A stretch of 46,691 nt of DNA from Rhodoferax sp. (lineage in GTDB: Bacteria; Pseudomonadota; Gammaproteobacteria; Burkholderiales; Burkholderiaceae_C). The notes beneath the pieces were generated by a model, which was not told where the DNA came from, did not search any database, and saw nothing but the letters and a program-made list of their open reading frames with translations. This document shows positions 15,728 to 23,092 of the stretch, piece after piece. The stretch's first letter is position 1; the number at the start of each line of letters is the position of its first letter. A program made the position numbers and the translations under genes. The stretch spans positions 1 through 46,691 of the forward strand of contig NZ_JANXUQ010000315.1 in the NCBI RefSeq assembly GCF_025356155.1, read 5' to 3'.

Positions 15728-17503
15728 ATGCACCCCATACAAAAACTCTTTGGCTACGCCGGCCAATACCGGCGCGATATTCGTTTGGCCACCCTCTATT
15801 CCGTCCTCAACAAGTTTTTTGACATCCTGCCCGAGGTGCTGATTGGCGCAGCGGTGGATGTCGTCGTCAAGGGCGACCAGAGCTTCCTCGCAAAGCACAT
15901 CCTCGTCGGCGTTGGCATCACCAGCACCTGGCAGCAGTTGTTGGTGCTGGGCGGCCTGAACGTGCTGATCTGGGGTGGCGAGTCGTTGTTTGAATACCTG
16001 TACCACCTGAAGTGGCGCGGCCTGGCGCAAGACATCCAGCACGACCTGCGGCTGGACACCTACCGCCATGTGCAGAAGCTGGAAATGGCCTATTTTGAGA
16101 ACCAGCGCACTGGCAACCTGATGTCCATCCTGAACGACGACATCAACCAGATGGAGCGCTTTTTGAATGGCGGCGCCAACCAGATCATCCAGGTGTTTTG
16201 CTCGTCGCTGATGATCAGCGCGGTGTTTTTTGCGCTGCAACCCGGCATTGCGGTGATTGCGCTGCTGCCCGTGCCCGCCATTCTGTTTGGCGCCTTCTGG
16301 TTCCAGAACCGGCTGGCGCCGCGCTACACCGAGGTGCGCGAGGCGGCGGGGGACGTTGCCGCCAGGCTCAACAACAACCTGCTGGGCCTGGCCACGATCA
16401 AGGCCTTTGCCACGGAAAACGTCGAGGCCGACCACATCGCCCAGGCCAGTGACGGCTACCGTGTGGCCAATGCCCGCGCCATTCGGCTCAGCTCTGCCAT
16501 CACGCCGGTAATACGCACGGCCATCCTGGCCGGTTTTACCGCCACACTGTTGTACGGCGGCTGGCTGACGATACAAGGCCAGCTGGCAGTGGGCGCCTAT
16601 TCAGTGCTGGTGTTTCTGACCCAGCGCCTGCTGTGGCCGCTGACGGGCTTGGCGGACGTGGCCGACATGTACCAGCGCTCCATGTCGTCCATAGACCGTG
16701 CGATGGCGCTGCTGGGCACGCCGATCAATATCCCGTACGAGGGCCAACACTTCCCCATCGACAAGGTGAAGGGCGAACTGCGCTTTGAGCATGTGGGTTT
16801 TGCCTACGACAGCACGCCTACGTTGCAGGATATTGACCTGACCATTCCCGCCGGCAAGACAACGGCCTTTGTGGGCTCCACGGGCTCGGGCAAGTCCACG
16901 CTTGTCAAGCTGCTGCTGCGCTTTTACACCGCCCAATCCGGCCGCATTTTGCTGGACGGCCAGGCCATTGACGGCCTGAACCTGCAAGACCTGCGCCGTG
17001 CCGTGGGCTATGTGTCGCAAGACACCTTCCTGACCGACGGTACGGTGGCCGAAAACATCGCCTACGGCGCAGCCGGCGCCAGCGACGCGGCCATTGCCGA
17101 AGCGGCCCGCGCCGCGGAGTGCACCGAATTCATCAATCAGCTGCCACTGGGCTTTGCCACCCGCATCGGCGAGCGCGGCCAAAAGCTCAGCGGCGGCCAG
17201 CGCCAGCGCCTGGCCTTAGCGCGTGCCATCTTGAAGAATCCGCCGGTGCTGATACTGGACGAGGCTACCAGTGCGGTCGACAACGAGACCGAAGCCGCCA
17301 TCCAGCGCTCGTTGGACGTCGTGAGTAAAGGCCGCACCACCATCGTCATCGCCCATCGCCTGTCCACCGTGCGCCAGGCCGACTGCATCCACCTGCTGGA
17401 AGCCGGGCGCATCGTGGAGAGCGGAACGCACGACGAACTGGTGGCGCGCAATGGGGGCTATGCAGCGCTGTGGCGGCTGCAGACGGGGGAGCGTTCGACC
17501 TGA
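15728..17503 (+). CDS. ABC exporter, fused membrane and ATPase domains
   Basis: This protein of about 591 residues has a six-helix transmembrane domain (about 20-310) followed by an ATPase domain. The ATPase has Walker A GSTGSGKST near residue 382, Q-loop SQDTF, signature LSGGQRQRLALARAI near 487, Walker B LILDEATSAVD near 508, and the switch His in IVIAHRLSTV. It is a half-transporter that should act as a homodimer at the inner membrane. The substrate is unknown; the sequence resembles lipid/multidrug exporters of the ABCB type. ATG 15728 and GTG 15719 are both possible starts. DoxX follows on the same strand. Confidence 0.93.
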   Translation: MHPIQKLFGYAGQYRRDIRLATLYSVLNKFFDILPEVLIGAAVDVVVKGDQSFLAKHILVGVGITSTWQQLLVLGGLNVLIWGGESLFEYLYHLKWRGLAQDIQHDLRLDTYRHVQKLEMAYFENQRTGNLMSILNDDINQMERFLNGGANQIIQVFCSSLMISAVFFALQPGIAVIALLPVPAILFGAFWFQNRLAPRYTEVREAAGDVAARLNNNLLGLATIKAFATENVEADHIAQASDGYRVANARAIRLSSAITPVIRTAILAGFTATLLYGGWLTIQGQLAVGAYSVLVFLTQRLLWPLTGLADVADMYQRSMSSIDRAMALLGTPINIPYEGQHFPIDKVKGELRFEHVGFAYDSTPTLQDIDLTIPAGKTTAFVGSTGSGKSTLVKLLLRFYTAQSGRILLDGQAIDGLNLQDLRRAVGYVSQDTFLTDGTVAENIAYGAAGASDAAIAEAARAAECTEFINQLPLGFATRIGERGQKLSGGQRQRLALARAILKNPPVLILDEATSAVDNETEAAIQRSLDVVSKGRTTIVIAHRLSTVRQADCIHLLEAGRIVESGTHDELVARNGGYAALWRLQTGERST

Positions 17504-17574
17504 GACCGTGTGCGAGCCACCCAACAGCTTCCAAGCCCGTTTACAGTTGCGTGCTATTTGCGGAGACCAACTGG

Positions 17575-17994
17575 ATGATTAAAAATTGGTACAAAACTAC
17601 CCCAAGCCACGCAATGGCCGGGATCGATATCGTGCGGATCGGCGTGGCGCTGATCATCCTTATGCACCCGTTGCACGGGTTCGCCCACCCAGAGAACATT
17701 GCGGGCTTCGGCGGCTACCTGACCTCACTGGGCTACCCATTCGGAGTGCCATTGGCATGGACCGTGTTGCTGCTGCAAACCGTGTGCAGCCTGTGCCTGA
17801 TCGCCAATCTCTGGGTGATACCGGCCTGCTTGGGGCACATCTGCGTGGTCAGCTTTGGCCTGGTGCACTTCCACTTGCCCAATGGCTGGTATGTGGTGGG
17901 GGCGGGTGAGGGCGGAATGGAGTGGGCCGTTATTCTCTTGGTCTGCCTGGTGGGTGTGCTACGCGCCTACTGGCCAGGCAAGACCATTTTGTAA
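17575..17994 (+). CDS. DoxX-family membrane protein
   Basis: This 139-residue protein has four hydrophobic segments and the DoxX-family layout: an N-terminal helix around DIVRIGVALIILMHPLHGF, the PFGVPLAWTVLLLQ segment, and a last helix before YWPGKTIL. Family members are quinone-linked or respiratory accessory membrane proteins, but no specific role can be read here. The ATG at 17575 is preferred, with GGAG upstream; the open frame extends into the ABC exporter gene but that part is out of family. A copy of the dispersed repeat starts on its last codon. Confidence 0.82.
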   Translation: MIKNWYKTTPSHAMAGIDIVRIGVALIILMHPLHGFAHPENIAGFGGYLTSLGYPFGVPLAWTVLLLQTVCSLCLIANLWVIPACLGHICVVSFGLVHFHLPNGWYVVGAGEGGMEWAVILLVCLVGVLRAYWPGKTIL

Positions 17995-18048
17995 AATCGG
18001 GCTGTAGCCCTCGTCGGATATGCGTTAGCAGCTATTTTATTAATAGCA
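17993..18048 (+). repeat. Dispersed 55-bp repeat, copy 1
   Basis: This copy runs from AAAATCGGGCTGTAGCCCTC to the inverted-repeat end GCTATTTTATTAATAGC. It shares the core AGCCCTCGtcggATAtgcg and the terminal GCTAT...ATAGC with four other copies in the window. It overlaps the DoxX stop on its left. On its right it supplies the last codons and the stop codon of the convergent FAD-linked oxidase (stop at 18032-18034). Confidence 0.8.
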
Positions 18049-19549
18049 CCCGCCCCGGGTTCATCGTGTTCTGCGGGTCCAGCGCCTGCTTGATGGCGCG
18101 CATCATGCCCAGCGCTACGGGCGATTTGTGTTGCTCCAGCTTGTCGCGCTTCAAGCTGCCCACGCCATGTTCGGCGGAGATGGAGCCTTTGAACTTATCG
18201 ACCATGTCGTAGACCACGGCATTGACGCCTTTTTCATCATCGCGCAGAAAAGCTTCGGCGTCCGCCCCAGCCGGGGCTTGGACGTTGTAGTGCAGGTTGC
18301 CGTCGCCCAAGTGGCCGTAGTTGACCAGGCGGGCGCCGGGGTACGCTTGCTGCAGCAGGGCGTCCGTCTGACGCACAAACTCGGGGATGCGGGACACCGC
18401 AATCGAGATGTCGTGCTTGATGTTCAGCCCCTCTTGCGCCTGCGCCAGCGGGATGCTCTCGCGGACATGCCACAGTGCTCTAGCCTGGGTGATGCTCTCG
18501 GCCACCACCGCGTCCAGCACGCAACCGGCTTCCATGGCTACTTCCAGCAGGCGTTCAAAGCGTTCGCGGGCGTGGGCTTCGGATTCCTGGTCCGAGTTTT
18601 CCAAAACGACACAGTAGGGCGCGTCCGCCGCAGCGCCGGGCCGCCCCAAGCAAGGCACGGCCCCCTCGGGGGGAAGCGAACCACACGTAGTGGGGAGCGT
18701 GGGGGCCATGTCTTCCTGAAACGGCACGCGTTGTTGCGGAAAGTGTTTAGTCACCAGGCTGAGCGCGAATTTACCCATGACCTCAAAGCCGGTCAGCCCT
18801 GCGCTCAGGTGTTGGTGCGCCAGGCCCAGCAGTTGCACGGCCGCGTCCAGCGACGGCACGGCGGCAAAGGCCGTGAGTTGTGCAACTGGCAGCGGGTAGA
18901 GCTTCATCGTTGCACCCGTGATCACGCCCAGCGTGCCTTCGGAGCCGATCATCAAATGGCGCAAGTCGTAGCCGGTGTTGTCCTTGCGCAGGCCGGAGAG
19001 TCCGTCCCAGATCTCGCCCTGCGCGGTGACCACTTCCAGGCCCAGGCACAGCTCGCGCGTGTTGCCGTAGCGCACCACCTGCGTGCCGCCAGCATTGGTG
19101 CCCAGGTTGCCTCCAATGGTGCAGCTGCCTTCGGACGCCAGGCTCAAGGGGAACAAAAACCCGGCCTTCTCGCAGACTTCCTGCAGCGTCTGCAGCACGC
19201 ACCCCGCATCCACGGTGATGGTCAGGTTGCTGCCGTCCAGCGCACGCACGGTGTTCATGCGCAGCAGGCTCAGCACGATTTGTGTGCCGCTGGCATCGGG
19301 CGTGGAACCCACCACCATGCCGGTGTTGCCGCCTTGGGGCACGATGCTGACGCCAGCTGCCGCGCAGGCCTTGACCACCGTAGCCACTTCGATGGTGGAT
19401 GCAGGGCGCACCACGGCCAGTGCGCGGCCGCGTTCACGCTTACGCCAGTCCAGCTCCCAGGCGCTGAGGTCGCCTGTCGTCAAGACGTTGGCCGCGCCGA
19501 CGATTTGGCGCAGTTGATCCAACAGGCTGGTGCGGCTGCTGGTGGTCAT
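18032..19549 (-). CDS. FAD-linked oxidase (GlcD / D-2-hydroxyacid dehydrogenase family)
   Basis: This 505-residue flavoprotein should oxidise a 2-hydroxyacid such as D-lactate, glycolate or D-2-hydroxyglutarate; the exact substrate cannot be told. The FAD_binding_4 domain spans about residues 40-215 (VVRPASTIEVATVV, PQGGNTGMVVGS, IGGNLGTNAGG). The C-terminal FAD-oxidase domain follows (GHLGDGNLHYN, SAEHGVGSLKRDKL, MNPGRVL). Two oddities are visible. Residues about 280-308 (EDMAPTLPTTCGSL... to GAAADAP) are an in-frame copy of a dispersed repeat that homologues lack. The last residues LLIK and the stop codon lie in a copy of a second repeat. The start at 19549 overlaps the DUF2069 stop as ATGA. 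Confidence 0.9.
   Translation of the reverse strand: MTTSSRTSLLDQLRQIVGAANVLTTGDLSAWELDWRKRERGRALAVVRPASTIEVATVVKACAAAGVSIVPQGGNTGMVVGSTPDASGTQIVLSLLRMNTVRALDGSNLTITVDAGCVLQTLQEVCEKAGFLFPLSLASEGSCTIGGNLGTNAGGTQVVRYGNTRELCLGLEVVTAQGEIWDGLSGLRKDNTGYDLRHLMIGSEGTLGVITGATMKLYPLPVAQLTAFAAVPSLDAAVQLLGLAHQHLSAGLTGFEVMGKFALSLVTKHFPQQRVPFQEDMAPTLPTTCGSLPPEGAVPCLGRPGAAADAPYCVVLENSDQESEAHARERFERLLEVAMEAGCVLDAVVAESITQARALWHVRESIPLAQAQEGLNIKHDISIAVSRIPEFVRQTDALLQQAYPGARLVNYGHLGDGNLHYNVQAPAGADAEAFLRDDEKGVNAVVYDMVDKFKGSISAEHGVGSLKRDKLEQHKSPVALGMMRAIKQALDPQNTMNPGRVLLIK
18625..18712. repeat. GC-rich dispersed repeat inserted in frame in the FAD-linked oxidase gene
   Basis: This stretch holds CCGCCCCAAGCAAGGCACGG followed by the palindromic CCCCCTCGGGGGG and then GTGGGGAGCGTGGGGGC. 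I recognise this as a short intergenic repeat type that is frequent in Comamonadaceae genomes. Here it lies inside a coding sequence, keeps the frame open and encodes about 29 Pro/Gly/Ala-rich residues. Only one copy occurs in the window. Confidence 0.7.
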
Positions 19550-19998
19550 GCTTCGGGCGGTCCTTGGGTGTTCAACTGCGAATCGACCTCGGCCAATGCT
19601 TGGGCGCGGGCATTCGCCTGGCGCAGGCGCACATGGGCCGTGCAAGCCACGAACAGCGTGATGCACAGCGCAATCTCCAGCATGGCCAGGTAATTGCCGG
19701 GCGCCTTGTCGCTCCAGGCGCGCACCACGCCTTCGATGAAATACAGCCACACCACCAGGCTGACCCAGCGGTAGGTGTACATGCGGTTTTTCAGCAGACC
19801 GGCCAGCGGAATGCACAGCGGCAGGGCCTTGAGCACCAGCCAGGAGCCACCGGGCCGCAGCGGCGCCAGATAGAGTTCCCAGGCCAGGGCCAGCAGAATC
19901 AGCGCCAGCACGCTGCCCACGGCAAGCCAGCGGGTGAAATGGACGGAGAGCGTTGTGGGCGAGGAGGGGGCGGGCGTGTGCATAGTCGGTGGCATCAT
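19546..19998 (-). CDS. DUF2069 membrane protein
   Basis: This inner-membrane protein of about 150 residues belongs to DUF2069 (LALAWELYLAPLRPGGSWLVLKALPL, NRMYTYRWVSLVVWLYFIEG). It has about four hydrophobic segments (around residues 25-45, 55-70, 80-95 and 105-125). Function is unknown. The start is uncertain: ATG codons at 19998, 19995 and 19983 are all possible and none has a clear ribosome binding site. It is divergent from yihY, whose ATG is at 20005, so the two starts are 6-21 bases apart. The stop overlaps the FAD-oxidase start (ATGA), so the two are translationally coupled. Confidence 0.85.
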   Translation of the reverse strand: MMPPTMHTPAPSSPTTLSVHFTRWLAVGSVLALILLALAWELYLAPLRPGGSWLVLKALPLCIPLAGLLKNRMYTYRWVSLVVWLYFIEGVVRAWSDKAPGNYLAMLEIALCITLFVACTAHVRLRQANARAQALAEVDSQLNTQGPPEA

Positions 19999-20004
19999 AG
20001 CGGC

Positions 20005-21222
20005 ATGCAACAACTTGAACGCCTAAGAGGCTGGCTCCATGAAGTCGCCCAAATCCCCTGGCTCGACGCCATCCGCACGCTGCGTGAGCGCTTTCGCGAG
20101 GACCGCCTGGGCCTGACGGCCAGCAGCCTGACCTTCACCACCACCATTGCGCTGGTTCCCTTCATCACCGTGGCACTGGCCGTGTTCACGGCCTTTCCCA
20201 TGTTTGCCAAGTTTCAGACCGTGCTGCAAAAGTGGCTGATCGAGAGCCTGGTGCCCGACAATATTTCGCGCCAGGTGCTGGGCTACCTTAACCAGTTTGC
20301 CGGCCAGGCCAGCAAGCTGGGTGTGGTGGGGCTGGCCGTGCTGCTGGGTACCGCGCTGGCCCTGGTGTTCACCATTGACCGTACGCTCAACAGCATCTGG
20401 CGCGTACGCACGCCACGGCCGTTCGCGCAGCGCTTGTTGTTCTACTGGGCCGCCATCACGCTGGGCCCGGTGCTGCTGGCGCTGAGTCTGAGCATGACGT
20501 CTTACGCAGTATCGTTTTCCCAGGGCGTTGTCAGTGGCTTGCCGGGCGCAGTGTCGCTGTTGTTGACGGCCTTGCAGTTTGTGCTGGTGGCCGCAGGCAT
20601 GGCCTCCATGTTCCGCTTTGTGCCCAACACCCATGTGCGCTGGGGCCATGCGTGGATAGGCGGCATTTTTGTGTCGGGTGGCATGGAGTTGGCCAAGCGC
20701 GGCCTCACGCTCTACCTGAGCAGCGTGCCCACCTATTCGGTGGTGTACGGCGCCTTCGCCACGCTGCCGATTCTGTTGATCTGGATCTACGTGGCGTGGG
20801 TCATCGTGCTGCTGGGCGCGGCGCTGACCGCCTATTTGCCCAGCCTGCTGGCCGGTGGCACGCTGCGCCGTTTGCCGCACGGATGGCGCTTTCAACTGTC
20901 GCTGGAGGTGGTACAACAACTGGAGCGCACGCGTGTATCAGACGCCAAGGGCCTGACGCTGGAGCAACTGTGCAAGACCCTGCAGGTGGACCCCTTGCGC
21001 CTGGAGCCGCTGCTGCAAACATTGATCGGCTTCGACTGGGTCGGCCAACTGCGTGAGACGCTGCAACCTGGCGATGAAGCGCGCTATGTGCTGCTGGTAG
21101 ACCCCGGTGCCACGCCGCTGGCGCCACTGCTGAGCGCATGGCTGGTGGAGCGCACCCATGAGACCGAACGCTTATGGAAAATCGGCCGCTGGCCCTCGAT
21201 AACAGTGCGTGAGGTGCTATAA
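20005..21222 (+). CDS. yihY: YihY-family inner membrane protein
   Basis: This 405-residue protein belongs to the YihY/virulence factor BrkB family, once mis-named RNase BN. An N-terminal cytoplasmic helix (RERFREDRLGLTASSLTFTT) is followed by about six membrane helices to residue 290. A C-terminal soluble part of about 110 residues resembles a winged helix (GLTLEQLCKTLQVDPLRLEPLLQTL). The C-terminal residues KIGRWPSITVREVL fall in a copy of the dispersed repeat, so the end of the protein is repeat-derived. The reading frame is open further upstream, but the family start is the ATG at 20005. Confidence 0.92.
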   Translation: MQQLERLRGWLHEVAQIPWLDAIRTLRERFREDRLGLTASSLTFTTTIALVPFITVALAVFTAFPMFAKFQTVLQKWLIESLVPDNISRQVLGYLNQFAGQASKLGVVGLAVLLGTALALVFTIDRTLNSIWRVRTPRPFAQRLLFYWAAITLGPVLLALSLSMTSYAVSFSQGVVSGLPGAVSLLLTALQFVLVAAGMASMFRFVPNTHVRWGHAWIGGIFVSGGMELAKRGLTLYLSSVPTYSVVYGAFATLPILLIWIYVAWVIVLLGAALTAYLPSLLAGGTLRRLPHGWRFQLSLEVVQQLERTRVSDAKGLTLEQLCKTLQVDPLRLEPLLQTLIGFDWVGQLRETLQPGDEARYVLLVDPGATPLAPLLSAWLVERTHETERLWKIGRWPSITVREVL

Positions 21223-21236
21223 GTTTGTGAGCAAAT
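21178..21236 (+). repeat. Dispersed 55-bp repeat, divergent copy 2
   Basis: This copy aligns with copy 1: AAAATCGGCC, then GGCCCTCG, ATA, TGCGTGAG and GCTAT in the same order and spacing, with a weaker right end (gtgagca instead of atagca). It covers the last 14 or so codons and the stop of yihY and ends at the start of the next small gene. Confidence 0.55.
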
Positions 21237-21471
21237 GGCGATGAAACCGTATTGGACCCATTCCGACGGCATGACGTCGTGGTACCGCGTCCACGTGCGC
21301 GAAAAGAACTATTCGGTAAAGGTGACCGAGTCGCCGTTTGAAGAAGATGTGGCCGTCACCGAGGTCAAACTGGAGTGGGGTGGCGGCAACAGCGTGCCCA
21401 AGCGCATAGATGCGGGGGAAGAGTACGACAGGGTGTGTGCGGCGTTTTTTGCGGCGAAGAAGGCGGGGTAG
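21235..21471 (+). CDS. Small conserved-looking hypothetical protein
   Basis: This 78-residue soluble protein (MAMKPYWTHSDGMTSWYRVH to AAKKAG) has alternating hydrophobic and polar residues that suggest a beta-rich fold, with acidic and aromatic residues. I do not recognise a family. The codon use resembles that of the neighbouring core genes rather than the AT-richer gene that follows. The ATG at 21235 or 21241 may be used. It begins 12 bases after the yihY stop and may be co-transcribed with it. Confidence 0.6.
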   Translation: MAMKPYWTHSDGMTSWYRVHVREKNYSVKVTESPFEEDVAVTEVKLEWGGGNSVPKRIDAGEEYDRVCAAFFAAKKAG

Positions 21472-21551
21472 GATGCGGATCGACGCTCAGTACATATAGA
21501 AAAACTTCCTGGATTCCCAAAGTCTTCACCAATCACTTTATCTTCAGTCAA

Positions 21552-22238
21552 ATGAGCGCCGGCCACCTTTACGTTGTTAGCAACCCGTTCCTGGCTCCCG
21601 ATTTACTAAAAATCGGGCTTACGACCCGTCTACCGAAACAACGTGCGCAATCTCTCAGCAAGAGCACATCAATTCCGGGTGCGTTTACTGTCGAGTTCAG
21701 CCTCCCGGTTAAGAATTGCAAGATCGCAGAACGTCGCCTTCACCTCTTGCTAGACGATAAACGCGTTGACAAAGGCAAGGAATTTTTCAGAGTGTCTGTT
21801 CGGGACGCAGTGTCTTCGTGCAGGGCGATAGCCACGTTTGAGGAGGAGGAGCTTCCCGTATCAGACACTTTGCTGGTACACCCGGACTTCTATTTCGCTC
21901 GAATTCAGCCACGTTTAGAGTTGCCTACGCTTAAAGCGCTAATGTTTGTCCTAGGCGCGACACAACACAACTCACTATTCGACCACGTAATACAGGAACG
22001 ACTGCTTGCTGTCGATGGATTTACCTGTGCGATAGACCTAGCCAAGTTTCGGAAAAGTCACGTGCGATCTGCCACAGTCGTACTCAGGCGGCTATCGGAT
22101 GCTGCTCTCGGTCTCTCCTATCCGGTCGCAAATGGCGGTACGCCCATGCAATTGTTCGACAAGTTTATTTACTCCAACGGTCACGCCGCGTGGATATTCA
22201 CCCCGAGCTTTCGCAGACTATTTATGAATCCAAATTGA
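21552..22238 (+). CDS. GIY-YIG (T5orf172-type) protein with an extra C-terminal domain
   Basis: This is a 228-residue protein. Residues 1-85 look like the T5orf172/MUG113 branch of the GIY-YIG fold: GHLYVVSNPFLAPDLLKIGL corresponds to the two strands with the Tyr, and IAERRLHLLLDD is the conserved helix ending at GKEFFRVS. The C-terminal half (about 125-228) includes a helix-rich stretch and LFDKFIYSNGHAAWIFTPSF. That stretch vaguely resembles the winged-helix part of plasmid Rep_3 initiators (low confidence). Base composition is clearly more AT-rich than in neighbouring genes, which suggests horizontal origin. I used the ATG at 21552; the open frame begins earlier inside the preceding gene. 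The natural function is unknown. Confidence 0.7.
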   Translation: MSAGHLYVVSNPFLAPDLLKIGLTTRLPKQRAQSLSKSTSIPGAFTVEFSLPVKNCKIAERRLHLLLDDKRVDKGKEFFRVSVRDAVSSCRAIATFEEEELPVSDTLLVHPDFYFARIQPRLELPTLKALMFVLGATQHNSLFDHVIQERLLAVDGFTCAIDLAKFRKSHVRSATVVLRRLSDAALGLSYPVANGGTPMQLFDKFIYSNGHAAWIFTPSFRRLFMNPN

Positions 22239-22353
22239 GATGCGTTGTTGCAGGGCTTTCAGAGCCCGGCGTTTGTCCCGCATGATTGGGTCCTGGGCAC
22301 TATCGTCCTATACCCAACCGGTTTGAACTCGCCTCAGCCCACACAATTGACCT

Positions 22354-22971
22354 TCAAATTTCCTTAGCCCGCGCATTGCTGGCCATCACGCTGTCCCGCG
22401 CCAGCGCCTCTCCAGCCTGCACTGCCGCAATCCATTTCTCCGTGCTGACCACGGCCGCAAAGTTGGATTCAAATACCACGCTGAACACGCGGTGGATCTC
22501 CTCAGCGGTAGCACGCCCGGCAGCATTGGCGTAGGGCACGGCTCCGGTTGCATCCGACAAAAATTCCGCACTCAGGCCCATGTGGCGCGCCTCGTACAGC
22601 GTGGCGGCATTGCAGTTGTGTGTCATATAGCCCACCACACTTAGCGTGTCGATGCCGCGCTCGGCGAGCCATGCGGCCAGGCCTGTATTGGTGAAGGCGC
22701 TGGGCAGCGTTTTGTGGACCAGTAGATCGTGCGGGCGGCTGGCGACTACGTTGTGGATCTTCCAGCCCTGGGTGTCGATGCCGAAGCTGTCTTCTTGCAC
22801 CACGACGATGGGTATGCCCGCCGCGTGTGCTGCGTCCATGGCCTGGCCAATGCGCACCAGAGAATCTTGCACCGGTGGGTATTCGATCAGCAGCGGGCCG
22901 TCGGCATAGATGTTTTGCACGTCGACGACGATCAGGGCGCGGCGGGGGGGATTGGCGGTGGTGTTGGTCAT
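22354..22971 (-). CDS. Isochorismatase-type cysteine hydrolase
   Basis: This 205-residue protein belongs to the isochorismatase-like hydrolase family. It has the N-terminal strand ALIVVDVQNIY with the catalytic Asp, a Lys in LVHKTLPSAF, and the nucleophilic Cys in GYMTHNCNAATLYEARHMG. The family includes nicotinamidases, ureidoacrylate and N-carbamoylsarcosine amidases and isochorismatases; the substrate here is unknown. ATG 22971 is preferred over 22977 because GAGGA is then seven bases upstream. It is divergent from a GlxA-type regulator, a pairing common in this family, so that regulator probably controls it. Confidence 0.88.
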   Translation of the reverse strand: MTNTTANPPRRALIVVDVQNIYADGPLLIEYPPVQDSLVRIGQAMDAAHAAGIPIVVVQEDSFGIDTQGWKIHNVVASRPHDLLVHKTLPSAFTNTGLAAWLAERGIDTLSVVGYMTHNCNAATLYEARHMGLSAEFLSDATGAVPYANAAGRATAEEIHRVFSVVFESNFAAVVSTEKWIAAVQAGEALARDSVMASNARAKEI

Positions 22972-23057
22972 GGTCATTTCCTCGGTTTTTTGGGGGGCCG
23001 GCAACAGCGCCGGGGTCCATGGGGTGAATTGTTCCGCCGCAGCCTTTTTTTGAACAG

Positions 23058-23092
23058 TGGCCCGATTGACAATATTCGATAGAATCGGGCCA
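23058..23092. promoter_or_regulatory. Perfect inverted repeat overlapping the start of the GlxA-type regulator gene
   Basis: TGGCCCGATT and AATCGGGCCA form perfect 10-base arms separated by 15 bases. They lie directly before and touching the ATG at 23092, in the divergent gap to the cysteine hydrolase gene. This fits an operator for the regulator itself or a stem covering the ribosome binding site. The palindrome is observed; the role is inferred. Confidence 0.5.

Noticed and set aside
18128..19693. 521-codon open frame on + across the FAD-linked oxidase gene
   Set aside because: It is a shadow of the conserved minus-strand oxidase. The translation is rich in His, Gln and Arg without motifs.
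19550..19816. Upstream extension of the FAD-linked oxidase frame
   Set aside because: It overlaps the DUF2069 gene and lacks family similarity; the ATGA overlap at 19546-19549 marks the start.
20023..20919. 298-codon minus-strand frame in yihY
   Set aside because: Gln/Arg/His-rich shadow of a conserved membrane protein gene.
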